Below are positions 28,879 through 37,623 of a stretch of DNA of 64,000 bases, one piece after another (the stretch's first letter is position 1; each line of letters opens with the position of its first letter). The notes under the pieces are model-generated. The model searched no databases. It saw only the letters and a list, made by a program, of their open reading frames with translations, and was not told where the DNA came from. Location of the stretch: positions 1 to 64,000 of the forward strand of contig CAWDLZ010000011.1 of the NCBI GenBank assembly GCA_963803265.1. Direction: 5' to 3'. Source of the DNA: CAIKMD01 sp963803265. GTDB taxonomy: Bacteria; Pseudomonadota; Alphaproteobacteria; ATCC43930; CGMCC-115725. Both the position numbers and the translations under genes were made by a program.

Positions 28879-29755
28879 GAAGCGGCCATCGCCCGGCGAT
28901 TACGCGGAAGGCCTCGGCGCGGTCGCAGGGTTCGCGTTCTTCCGACTGCTGCCGCTCGATTGGGCCTCGGCGCTAGGCGGGTGGATGGCGCGGACGGTCG
29001 GCCCGCGCCTCGGCATCAGCAAGCGCGCGCGAGAGAATTTGCGCCGCGCCATGCCCGAGCTGACGCCGACCCAGCGCGAGCGAATCGTGCGCGGCATGTG
29101 GGACAATCTGGGCCGGGTGCTCGCCGAATATCCGCATCTCAAGAAATTCCGGCTCGACGACGCGAGTGCCCGGTTCCTCTACGAGGATGGCGGAAATCTT
29201 CGCGGCGGCTCCGAGCGGGGCCAGCGCACCATCTTCTTCTCGGCGCATTGCGGCAATTGGGAGCTGGTCGCCTGCGCCTTGGGCCAACTCGGCTTCCACG
29301 GCAACGTCTTTTATCGCGCACCCAACAACCCGCTCGTCGACCGGCTCCTGCTCTGGATTCGCGGACGCGATATCGGCGAGTTCGTTCCGAAAGGCGCGGC
29401 TGGCGCGCGCCGGGCTTACGCCGCGCTGCTCGAGGGGCGCGATCTGGGCATGCTGATCGACCAGAAGATGAATGACGGCATCGCGGTGCCATTCTTCGGC
29501 CGCGCGGCGATGACCGGGCCGGCGCTCGCGGCGCTGGCGCTGCGCTTCGACTGCGCGGTCGTACCGGCGCGTGTGGTGCGGCTCAAGGGCGCGCATTTCC
29601 GCGTCATCTCGGAGCCGGCCTTAGCGCTCCCGAGGAGCGGCGACGCCGCGGCGGACCGGCTCCAGCTGATGACCGCCGTCAATGCGGTGGTCGAGCGCTG
29701 GGTGCGCGAGCATCCCGAGCAATGGCTGTGGCTGCACCGGCGCTGGCCGGATTAG
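28871..29755 (+). CDS. lpxL: Lipid A biosynthesis lauroyl acyltransferase (LpxL/HtrB-like)
   Basis: This enzyme adds a secondary acyl chain to Kdo-lipid A. The HX4E catalytic motif is HCGNWE (His126 and Glu131), followed by VFYRAPNNPLVDRLL and LLEGRDLGMLIDQKMNDGIA. The 294 residues match the family. No acyl-carrier choice can be read from sequence. It is the last gene of the lipid A cluster and converges with the next gene on the minus strand, seven bases apart. Confidence 0.88.
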   Translation: MVEKRPSPGDYAEGLGAVAGFAFFRLLPLDWASALGGWMARTVGPRLGISKRARENLRRAMPELTPTQRERIVRGMWDNLGRVLAEYPHLKKFRLDDASARFLYEDGGNLRGGSERGQRTIFFSAHCGNWELVACALGQLGFHGNVFYRAPNNPLVDRLLLWIRGRDIGEFVPKGAAGARRAYAALLEGRDLGMLIDQKMNDGIAVPFFGRAAMTGPALAALALRFDCAVVPARVVRLKGAHFRVISEPALALPRSGDAAADRLQLMTAVNAVVERWVREHPEQWLWLHRRWPD

Positions 29756-29762
29756 GGCGCCG

Positions 29763-31982
29763 CTATTTCGGCATCGGACCGGCGGCGAGTTGCGGGTCGA
29801 GCCGCACCTGGTACCAGTTCAAGCCCCAATGGAGATTGGGGCCCGTGGCACGGCCAGTGGCGCCCAGCGTGCCGATCAACTCGCCGCCCGCGACCTTCTG
29901 CCCCGCCTTCACCGCCAGCGACGACAAATGTATGTAGGTCGTCGAAAGCCCATAGCCATGGTCGATGATGACGGTGCCGCCGTCGAGATAGAGATCGGGC
30001 TCGGCCAGCGTCACCGTTCCGGCGATCGCGGCCCTAACCGGCGTTCCCGCTGGGGCCGTGACATCGACGCCCAAATGCGGCGCCCGCTTCTGGCCGTCGA
30101 GGATGCTTTCGCTGCCATAGATTCCCGTGATCGTGCCGATCACGGGCCAGGCCGGCGCGGCCTCGAAACAGATGGCGTCGCTGTCGGTCGCGCGCACCTT
30201 GCTGATCTCTTCGTCCTCGCGCGCGATGCGCGCAAGCTGGGCCGGATCGGGCGTCACCTCTTCTTGCGCCAGCCCGTCGATGCGCCGCACATCCCATTGG
30301 CGCGCGGCTATGCCGAGATCGCGATGCGCCGTCGTGCCGTCGGGATAGAGGGCATCGAGCGCGGCATGTCCGGCCGCGTCGCGCCCGAAACCGAAAATGA
30401 AGTGCCCGTCGGGCGCGACCCGCACCGGCTTGCCGTCGAGCGTGAGCCGCGTGCCGGGATCGACCGTGCCGCGAACGAGACCGCCCTCCATGGCAGCGCC
30501 GTCGAGCGCGAGCGTGCCGGCATGGGCGCTACCGGCGACCCCCAACGCGAGCATGGCGAGCGCGATGAGCGTGCCTTGCGCGCCGGCCGGCCGCTTGCGC
30601 TTGGGCTTGGGGCGCGCGCCCTCGGCGGTCGCCGTCACCACGCCGTCGTGGAATTCGATGGCGAGGATGGCGCCAGGCGCGATCTGGGCCGCGCCCGTCA
30701 CCAGCTTGCCCGCGACCCGCACCATCGCATAGCCGCGCTCCATGACCTGGTCGAGCGCCGTGCGATAGGATTGCAGGCGCGACGCGGCGCTATCCAACAG
30801 ACCGTGCTGGCGCAAGATCAAGCGCGCCATCGCATCATACAGGCGCGGCGGAAAATCCTCGAAGCGCTGCCGCATGCGTTCGACGAGGGCACGCAGCGCG
30901 TGACCGCTCAGGCGCCCGGCCGCGGCATCGAGCCGCAAGACTTGCGCGCGGAGCATTTGCCGCAGCGCATTGACCAATCTTTCGGCGCGATCGTCGAGGC
31001 GTTGGCCCGCCAGCCCGATGAGGCTCGCCGGATCGGGCAAGCCGCGCGCGAGGCCGGCAAGCTCGGTGCGTCGCTCGGCCAGAAAGCGGGAGGCGCCGCG
31101 CGCGAGGCGCGTCGCTTTCGCCGCGATCTCGGCCATGAGCTCGAGGCGAACCGGCACCGCCATTTCGGCCGCCGCGCTGGGCGTCGGCGCGCGCCGGTCG
31201 CTGGCATAGTCGATGAGCGTCGTGTCGGTCTCATGGCCAACGGCGGAAATGAGCGGAATCTCCGATGCGGCCGCCGCGCGCACCACCACTTCCTCGTTGA
31301 AGGCCATGAGGTCTTCGAGGCTGCCGCCGCCGCGCGCGACGATAAGCAAGTCGGGGCGCGGCACTGCGCCGTCCGGCTTGAGCGCGTTGAAGCCCGCGAT
31401 CGCCGCCGCGACCTGAAGCGCCGCGCCCTCGCCTTGCACCGCGACCGGCCAGACCAGCACGCGGCGCGGAAAACGGTCGTCGAGCCGGTGCAGGATATCG
31501 CGCATGACGGCGCCCGTGGGCGAGGTGACGACGCCGATCACTTCAGGCAGATAAGGCAGCTTCTGCTTGCGCTCCTCGGCAAAGAGGCCCTCGGCGGCGA
31601 GCTTTGCCTTGCGCGCTTCCAGCAGCTTCAGCAGCGCGCCGATGCCCGCCAATTCGACCGATTCGATGACGAGCTGGTATTTCGAGCGCCCGGGATAGGT
31701 GGTCAGCCGGCCGGTGCACACGACTTCCATCCCGTCCTCGGGCTTGACGGCGAGCCGCGCCACGTTCGGACGCCAGATCACGGCATCGAGAACGGCGTCC
31801 TCGTCCTTCAGCGCGAGATAGCAATGGCCCGAGCTGTGGCGCTTGAAGCCGGAGATTTCACCGCGCACGCGCACATAGGAGAAATTCTGCTCGACCGTGC
31901 GCTTCAAGAGCGCGGAAATCTCGGTGACCGAATATTCCGGCAGGTTCGAGCGCGCGTCGGTTAGGCTGGGGGCGTCATTCAT
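29763..31982 (-). CDS. xseA: Exodeoxyribonuclease VII large subunit joined in frame to an M23 peptidase
   Basis: Residues 1-470 are a complete XseA: OB-fold (EYSVTEISALLKRTVEQNFS, GHCYLALKD), GVVTSPTGAVMRDILHRL, ARGGGSLEDLMAFNEE, ISAVGHETDTTL, and the usual basic end KPKRKRPAGAQGTL. With no stop, the frame goes on through IALAMLALGVAGSAHAG, which looks like a signal peptide. A periplasmic M23/LytM-type domain follows, with PHLGVDV (His636, Asp640), TTYIHLSSLA (His685) and TGPNLHWGLNW (His718). The first His of the usual HLH pair is Asn716. A cytoplasmic nuclease fused to an exported peptidase makes little sense, so two adjacent genes joined by a lost stop near 30575 is likelier; the M23 part is about 29763-30570. 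Confidence 0.8.
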   Translation of the reverse strand: MNDAPSLTDARSNLPEYSVTEISALLKRTVEQNFSYVRVRGEISGFKRHSSGHCYLALKDEDAVLDAVIWRPNVARLAVKPEDGMEVVCTGRLTTYPGRSKYQLVIESVELAGIGALLKLLEARKAKLAAEGLFAEERKQKLPYLPEVIGVVTSPTGAVMRDILHRLDDRFPRRVLVWPVAVQGEGAALQVAAAIAGFNALKPDGAVPRPDLLIVARGGGSLEDLMAFNEEVVVRAAAASEIPLISAVGHETDTTLIDYASDRRAPTPSAAAEMAVPVRLELMAEIAAKATRLARGASRFLAERRTELAGLARGLPDPASLIGLAGQRLDDRAERLVNALRQMLRAQVLRLDAAAGRLSGHALRALVERMRQRFEDFPPRLYDAMARLILRQHGLLDSAASRLQSYRTALDQVMERGYAMVRVAGKLVTGAAQIAPGAILAIEFHDGVVTATAEGARPKPKRKRPAGAQGTLIALAMLALGVAGSAHAGTLALDGAAMEGGLVRGTVDPGTRLTLDGKPVRVAPDGHFIFGFGRDAAGHAALDALYPDGTTAHRDLGIAARQWDVRRIDGLAQEEVTPDPAQLARIAREDEEISKVRATDSDAICFEAAPAWPVIGTITGIYGSESILDGQKRAPHLGVDVTAPAGTPVRAAIAGTVTLAEPDLYLDGGTVIIDHGYGLSTTYIHLSSLAVKAGQKVAGGELIGTLGATGRATGPNLHWGLNWYQVRLDPQLAAGPMPK

Positions 31983-32028
31983 TGCCCGCTATGATACGAG
32001 ACCTTGGCGAGGCTGTGGGAGTGGTGCG

Positions 32029-33304
32029 ATGCGGATTTTGGTGGTCGGGTCGGGCGGGCGCGAGCATGCGCTCGCTTGGTCGATCGCGGCTTCGCCGCTG
32101 TGCGACGCGCTCTATTGCGCGCCCGGCAATCCCGGCATCGCCGAGCATGCCACCTGCGTGCCGGTTGACGCGACCGATCTCGACGGGATTGTCGCGCTCG
32201 CCCAACGCGAGCGCATCGACTTCGTCGTGGTCGGGCCCGAGGCGCCGCTGGTCGCCGGGACTCGTCGACCGGCTGGAGGCAGCCGGCATCGCCGCTTTCG
32301 GTCCGACGGCGGCAGCGGCCGCGCTCGAAGGCTCCAAGGGCTTCACCAAGGATCTCTGCGCCAAATACGGCATTCCCACCGCCGCTTACCGGCGCTTCAC
32401 CGACGCCGCGGCCGCCAAGGCCTATGTGCGCGTAAGGGGCGCGCCGATCGTCGTGAAGGCGGACGGGCTTGGCCGCCGGCAAGGGCGTGACGGTCGCCGC
32501 CGACGTCGCGCGAAGCCGAGGCGGCGATCGACGATGCGCTCATCGGCAATCGGTTCGGCGCCGCCGGGGCCGAGGTCGTGATCGAGGAGTTCCTCGACGG
32601 CGAGGAGGCCAGCTTCTTCGCGCTCGCCGATGGCGGGCACGCACTGCCCTCGCCTCGGCGCAGGACCACAAGCGCGTCGGCGACGGCGATACCGGACCCA
32701 ATACCGGCGGCATGGGCGCCTATTCGCCCGCGCCCTGCGTCACCCCCGAGATCGCGGCGGAGGTGATGGCGCATATCATTCGACCCGACGCTCGCCGCGA
32801 TGGCGGCCGAGGGCAGGCCCTATAAAGGCGTGCTCTATGCCGGGCTGATGCTAACCGCGGACGGGCCGAAGCTCATCGAATACAACGTGCGCTTCGGCGA
32901 TCCCGAATGCCAGGTGCTGCTGCCGCGCTTGAAGAGCGATCTGCTGCCGGCGCTCATGGCAGCGCGCGACGGCGTCCTCAAGGATTTCGATCTGCGCTGG
33001 CGCGACGATGCGGCATTGTGCGTCGTGCTGGCCGCACAAGGGCTATCCCGATAATCCCGAAAAGGGCAGCACCATAAAGGGGCTCGCCGAGGCCGCGGCG
33101 AGCGATCCGTCGGTGCTGATCTTCCACGCCGGCACGAGGACGCGAGGGCGATGCGCTCATCGCCGATGGCGGGCGCGTCCTCGATGTCGTCGCGCTGGGC
33201 CGAGCGTCGCCGAGGCGCGGGCGCGCGCCTATGCCGCCATCGACCGCATCGACTGGCCGGAAGGGTTCTGCCGCCGCGACATCGGCTGGCGCGCGTTGAA
33301 ATAG
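32029..33304 (+). CDS. purD: Phosphoribosylamine-glycine ligase, many frameshifts as read
   Basis: PurD joins glycine to phosphoribosylamine in purine synthesis. Recognisable pieces in three frames are RILVVGSGGREHALAWSIA, APGNPGIAEHA, FVVVGPEAPLVAG, EGSKGFTKDLCAKYGIPTAA, PIVVKADGL, AAGKGVTVA, GDGDTGPNTGGMGAYSPAP, YKGVLYAGLM and EYNVRFGDPECQVLLPRLKS. Frame changes lie near 32264, 32468, 32505, 32648 (a lost base in a C run), 32790, 33035 and two or more between 33130 and 33205. All conserved blocks are present, so this reads as a normal gene of about 425 residues with errors rather than decay. It is divergent from xseA. Confidence 0.85.
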
Positions 33305-33321
33305 GCCGCCGCGCGGCGCGC

Positions 33322-33756
33322 CTAGCGTCGCTCCACGAAGAAGCGCTTGAGGAGTTCGCTCGCGCGCCTTTCCTCGATGCCGCCATAAATCTCGGGCCGG
33401 TGGTGGCAGGTCGTCGCCTCGAAAAAGCGCGGGCCATGCTCGACCGCGCCGCCCTTCGGGTCATAGGCGCCGAAATAAAGCCGGCGGATGCGGGCGAAGG
33501 AAATCGCGGCCGCGCACATGGCACAGGGCTCGAGCGTGACATAGAGATCGCAACCGCCAAGCCGCGGCGATCGGCGCAGCGCCGCGCCCGCGCGCAACAC
33601 CAGCATCTCGGCGTGGGCCGTCGGATCGCAAAGCTGCTCGACGCGATTGCCCGAGGCGGCGAGCACCGCGCCCGATAGGCCATCGACCAGCACCGCGCCG
33701 ACCGGGACCTCGCCGGCGCCGAGCGCGCGCTCGGCCTCTGCCAACGCCAAGCCCAT
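33322..33756 (-). CDS. tadA: tRNA-specific adenosine deaminase
   Basis: TadA converts the wobble adenosine of tRNA-Arg(ACG) to inosine. The start MGLALAEAERALGAGEVPVG and the zinc site are clear: His48-Ala-Glu50 in PTAHAEMLVLR, and Pro77-Cys78-Ala-Met-Cys81 in LEPCAMCAAAI. The end RRLYFGAYDPKGGAVEHG is typical. The 144-residue length fits. The frame stays open far upstream (to 34470), but that part is only the shadow of the gene on the other strand. Confidence 0.9.
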   Translation of the reverse strand: MGLALAEAERALGAGEVPVGAVLVDGLSGAVLAASGNRVEQLCDPTAHAEMLVLRAGAALRRSPRLGGCDLYVTLEPCAMCAAAISFARIRRLYFGAYDPKGGAVEHGPRFFEATTCHHRPEIYGGIEERRASELLKRFFVERR

Positions 33757-33822
33757 CGCTCCCGCCAATCTCGACCCTCCTTCCTTGCAGCCCCTCGTTT
33801 CGCGGCATAGAGTCTGGCCAGC

Positions 33823-34536
33823 ATGGCACAACCCGTCATCGGCCTCACGCTCGATTCCGAGCCGCCCGGCCACTATTCGAAGACGCATCGCTGGTACGCG
33901 CTGCGCGAGAACTATTGTAGCGCGGTCATCGAAGCCGGCGGCCTGCCGATCCTGTTGCCGCACGAGCCCGACCAGGTGGCGGCCTATCTCGACGTGATCG
34001 CCGGCCTCGTCGTCACCGGCGGCGCCTTCGACGTCGACCCTGCCCTCTTCGGCGCCGCGAGCCGCCATGCCAGCGTGACCACCAAGGACCGCCGCACCTG
34101 GTTCGAGCTGGCGCTGACGAAGAGCGCCCTTGCCGCCGACCGGCCGATATTGGGGATTTGCGGCGGCCAGCAGCTCTTGAACGTCGCGCTGGGCGGCACG
34201 CTCATTCAGCATATTCCCGACGAGGTGCCGCGGGCGCTCGCCCACGAGCAGCCCAATCCGCGCACCGAGCCCGGCCACAAGGTGCGGATCGAGCGCGGCA
34301 CGCTCCTTCATCGCATCACCCAGTGCGACGAGATGGCGGTCAACAGCGCGCATCACCAGGCGGTGAAAGACACGGGCGCGAATGTCATCATCGACGCGCG
34401 CGCGCCCGACGGCGTCGTCGAAGGCATCGAGGATCCGCATCGGCGGTTTTGTCTCGGCGTGCAATGGCATCCGGAATACGGGCTCTCGCCGGGCGATCAG
34501 CGAATCTTCGCCGCCTTCGTCGCCGCCTGCCGATAA
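33823..34536 (+). CDS. Class I glutamine amidotransferase-like hydrolase, C26 (PuuD-like)
   Basis: The 237-residue protein is of the gamma-glutamyl-gamma-aminobutyrate hydrolase family. It begins PVIGLTLDSEPPGHYSKTHR and has LVVTGGAFDVDP, the nucleophile Cys113 in LGICGGQQLLNV, NSAHHQAV and VQWHPEYG with His216 and Glu218 of the triad. The true substrate could be another gamma-glutamyl amide; no other putrescine genes are near. The stop overlaps the start of rluB (TAATG). Confidence 0.85.
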   Translation: MAQPVIGLTLDSEPPGHYSKTHRWYALRENYCSAVIEAGGLPILLPHEPDQVAAYLDVIAGLVVTGGAFDVDPALFGAASRHASVTTKDRRTWFELALTKSALAADRPILGICGGQQLLNVALGGTLIQHIPDEVPRALAHEQPNPRTEPGHKVRIERGTLLHRITQCDEMAVNSAHHQAVKDTGANVIIDARAPDGVVEGIEDPHRRFCLGVQWHPEYGLSPGDQRIFAAFVAACR

Positions 34537-35292
34537 TGCCGGAAGAGGCCTCGATCAAAGGCGAGCGCGTCGCCAAGCTGTTGGCGCGCGCGGGGCTGTG
34601 CTCGCGCCGCGATGCCGAGCGCTGGATCGCGGAGGGCCGCGTGTCGGTGGCCGGCAAGGTGCTGACCTCGCCCGCGGTCAATGTCGTGGACCCGGGCGAG
34701 ATCAGCGTCGACGGCAAGCCGCTCAAAGCCGCCGAGCGGCCGAGGCTGTGGCGCTATCACAAGCCCCAAGGGATCGTGACCACGCATCGCGACGAGAAAG
34801 GGCGGCCGACGGTCTTCGCCAAGTTGCCGGCCGACCTGCCGCGCGTGATTTCGGTCGGGCGGCTCGACCTCAATTCCGAGGGGCTGCTGCTCTTGACCAA
34901 TGATGGGACGCTCGCTAGGCGTCTCGAGCTGCCGGCCCATGGCTGGCTGCGGCGCTATAGAGTACGCGTCCACGGCATTGTCGATCCGGCGCGGCTCGCC
35001 GCGCTCGCCCAGGGCGTGACCGTCGAACGGCGTGTCCTATGGCCCGATCGACGCCGCGCTCGAGCGCCAGCAAGGCAGCAATGCCTGGCTCGTCGTGAGC
35101 CTCAAGGAGGGCAGGAACCGCGAGGTGCGGCGCGTGATGGCGCATCTGCAACTGCCAGTGAGCCGGCTCATTCGCGTGGCGTATGGCCCGTTCCAACTGG
35201 GGCTCTTGGCGCGCGGCGCGGTCGAGGAGGTGCCGGCGCGCGTGCTGCGCGAGCAATTGGGCAAGGACTGGCATGCGGATCGTCGCCGGTAA
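34536..35292 (+). CDS. rluB: 23S rRNA pseudouridine synthase B, one frameshift as read
   Basis: The protein has an S4-like RNA-binding start (GERVAKLLARAGLCSRRDAE) and a RsuA/RluB catalytic part with PRVISVGRLDLNSEGLLLLT, including the catalytic Asp of GRLDLNSEG, and NGRxREVRR-like EGRNREVRRVMAHLQLPVSR. An extra C near 35030 shifts the frame where TVEGVSYGPIDAALER is expected. Corrected length is about 251 residues. RluB modifies U2605 of 23S rRNA in E. coli; RluE/RsuA-type substrates cannot be ruled out. The end overlaps rsmD. Confidence 0.85.
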
Positions 35293-35833
35293 GCATCGCG
35301 GACGAAGGCTCTTGGCGCCGGAGGGCCAAGAGGTCCGGCCAACGAGCGAGCGAGCGCGCGAGGCGCTCTTCGACATCCTCGCCCATGGGCGATTTTCGGA
35401 ACAGGATGCTTGCATCGACGCGATCGTGCTTGACGCTTTCGCCGGCACCGGCGCGTTCGGACTGGAGGCGCTCTCGCGCGGCGCGCGCCACGCCACCTTC
35501 ATGGAAAAGGACCGCGCCGCGCGCGAGGCGCTCAAGCGGAATATCGAGAATCTGGGCGAGACCGCGCGGGCCGCGATCTTAGCCGTCAACGCATCGCGGC
35601 CGCCGCGCGCGACCGTGCCCGCCAATCTGGCCTTTCTCGATCCGCCCTATCGCACCGATTTGGCCGCGCCCGCTCTCGCCGCCCTCGCCAAGTCCGGCTG
35701 GCTCGCGGTTGAAGCGCTCGTCGTCGTCGAGCTTGCCGCGCGCGATGTTTTCGTAGCACCCGAAGGCTTCACGCTTCTGGACGAGCGCCGCTATGGCGCG
35801 GCCAAGTTCGTGTTCTTGCGGCACCAAACCTAA
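35273..35833 (+). CDS. rsmD: 16S rRNA (guanine966-N2)-methyltransferase
   Basis: RsmD methylates G966 of 16S rRNA. The 186-residue sequence starts MRIVAGKHRGRRLLAPEGQE, then VRPTSERAREALFDIL, the SAM loop VLDAFAGTGAFGLEALSRGA and the catalytic FLDPPYRTD. All family marks are present and the frame is intact. It overlaps rluB by 20 bp and its stop overlaps that of mutL, which converges from the other strand. Confidence 0.92.
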   Translation: MRIVAGKHRGRRLLAPEGQEVRPTSERAREALFDILAHGRFSEQDACIDAIVLDAFAGTGAFGLEALSRGARHATFMEKDRAAREALKRNIENLGETARAAILAVNASRPPRATVPANLAFLDPPYRTDLAAPALAALAKSGWLAVEALVVVELAARDVFVAPEGFTLLDERRYGAAKFVFLRHQT

Positions 35834-37620
35834 CGTCTTCCGAACAGCTTCTCGATGTCCTCGAGGCGGAGCTCGACATAGGTTGGGCGGCCGTGATTGC
35901 ACTGGCCGGAATGGGGCGTGGCCTCCATCTGGCGCAAGAGCGCGTTCATCTCGTCGGGCAAGAGGCGCCGCCCGGCGCGGACGCTGCCATGGCAGGCGAG
36001 CGTGCCGCACACTTCCTCCAAGCGCTCTTTCAACGACAACGCACTGCCAAGCTCGGCGAGCTCGTCTGCCAGGTCGCGGATCAAGCCCTGGACATTGATC
36101 TCGCCCAAGAGCGCGGGCGTCTCGCGCACCACCACGGCGCCGGGGCCGAAGCCTTCGATGACGAGGCCGAGCTCGGCGAACTCCGCGGCCCGCGCGACGA
36201 GGCGCGCGACCGCCGCTTCCTCGAGCTCGACCACTTCCGGCAGCAGCAAGATCTGGCGTGGCACCCCGCTATGGCCAAGCGCCTCTTTCATGCGCTCATA
36301 GACGAGGCGCTCATGCGCCGCGTGCTGATCGACGATGACGATGCCGTCCTCGGTTTGCGCGACGACATAGGTTTCGTGGAGCTGCGCGACCGCGGCGCCC
36401 AAGGGAAAGCCGGTCGCCGCTTCATCGGCCGGCTGCGGCGCCCGGGCACCGGGCGCGGCAGGAGCCATCGCTGCCTGATAGAGCGCCGTCTCCTCGGCCA
36501 AGCCGCGCGGGGCCGCGTGGGGTTGCGCATAGCCATGGAAACCGCCGGAACCGGAGCCGCCAGGGCGGAAGGACGCGAGCGCCGAATCGGCCACGGTGGT
36601 CGAAGCGCGGTGCCCCGCCGCCGACAGGGCCTGGCGCAACGCGCCGACGATGAGGCCGCGCACGAGACCGGCGTCGCGGAACCGCACTTCGGCCTTGGCG
36701 GGATGGACGTTGACGTCGATCTCGGCCGCCGGACCGTCGAGGAAGAGCGCCACCATCGGGTGCCGGTCGCGGGCGAGGAAATCCTGATACGCGCCCCGCA
36801 CCGCGCCGATCAAGAGCTTGTCGCGCACCGGCCGGCCATTGACGAAAAGATATTGGTCGCGCGCGGTGGCGCGGTTGAGCGTCGGGAGTCCGGCCAGGCC
36901 GGTGAGGCGGAAGCCCTCGCGCTCGGCCGAGATCGCGAGGGCGTTGTCGGCGAAATCGCGGCCCAAGATCGCGGCCAGCCGGACGCGCCGCGCGTCGCTG
37001 CCGGCGAGATCGCTGGTTACCGCATTGAAGCGCCGCAGGACTCGGTCCTCGTCGACCGTCACGGTGAAGGCGATGCTGGGATAAGCCATGGCAAGGCGCT
37101 CGACCGCATCGACCGCCTGGTCGCGCTCGGCGCGCGCGCTCTTGAGGAATTTCAATCGCGCCGGCGTGGCATAGAAGAGATCGCGCATCTCGACCCGCGT
37201 GCCGAGCGAGAGCGCCGCCGGTTGAGGCGCCGACTTCGCCCCGCCTTCGACCACGATCGACCAAGCCGCATCGGCGCCGCGCTTCCGGCTCGTGATCGTG
37301 AGGCGGCTAACCGCGCCCATCGAGGGCAGCGCCTCGCCGCGGAAGCCGAGGCTCTCGATTAGGATGAGATCGTCATCGGGAAGCTTCGAGGTGCAATGGC
37401 GCTCGACGCTGAGCGATAACTCGCCCGCGTTCATGCCGATGCCGTCATCGGCGACGGCGATGAGGCTTTGCCCGCCCTCAGCGAGCGTCACCTCGATGCG
37501 GCTGGCGCCGGCGTCGATCGCGTTCTCGACCAGCTCTTTCACCGCCGAGGCCGGGCGCTCGACCACCTCGCCCGCAGCGATGCGGTTGACGACGACCGGC
37601 GGAAGCTGGCGGATGGACAT
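35830..37620 (-). CDS. mutL: DNA mismatch repair protein MutL
   Basis: MutL couples mismatch recognition by MutS to strand excision. The 596-residue protein has the GHKL ATPase start (IRQLPPVVVNRIAAGEVVER, then ELVENAIDAGASRIEV, DDGIGM, GFRGEALPSMGAVS) and the C-terminal dimer domain with VDQHAAHERLVYERMKEAL, ACHGSVRAGRRL and HSGQCNHGRPT. The DQHA and CNHGRPT sites match endonuclease-competent MutL types. It is intact and lies three bases downstream of the M16 gene. Confidence 0.93.
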   Translation of the reverse strand: MSIRQLPPVVVNRIAAGEVVERPASAVKELVENAIDAGASRIEVTLAEGGQSLIAVADDGIGMNAGELSLSVERHCTSKLPDDDLILIESLGFRGEALPSMGAVSRLTITSRKRGADAAWSIVVEGGAKSAPQPAALSLGTRVEMRDLFYATPARLKFLKSARAERDQAVDAVERLAMAYPSIAFTVTVDEDRVLRRFNAVTSDLAGSDARRVRLAAILGRDFADNALAISAEREGFRLTGLAGLPTLNRATARDQYLFVNGRPVRDKLLIGAVRGAYQDFLARDRHPMVALFLDGPAAEIDVNVHPAKAEVRFRDAGLVRGLIVGALRQALSAAGHRASTTVADSALASFRPGGSGSGGFHGYAQPHAAPRGLAEETALYQAAMAPAAPGARAPQPADEAATGFPLGAAVAQLHETYVVAQTEDGIVIVDQHAAHERLVYERMKEALGHSGVPRQILLLPEVVELEEAAVARLVARAAEFAELGLVIEGFGPGAVVVRETPALLGEINVQGLIRDLADELAELGSALSLKERLEEVCGTLACHGSVRAGRRLLPDEMNALLRQMEATPHSGQCNHGRPTYVELRLEDIEKLFGRR

Positions 37621-37623
37621 GGC

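Noticed and set aside
29682..31964. A 760-codon open frame on the plus strand
   Set aside because: It mirrors the xseA-M23 gene and has the composition of an antisense shadow. Its only true coding part would be the lpxL end in another frame.
33757..34470. N-terminal extension of TadA
   Set aside because: The extra 238 residues are the antisense of the C26 amidase; TadA begins normally at 33756.
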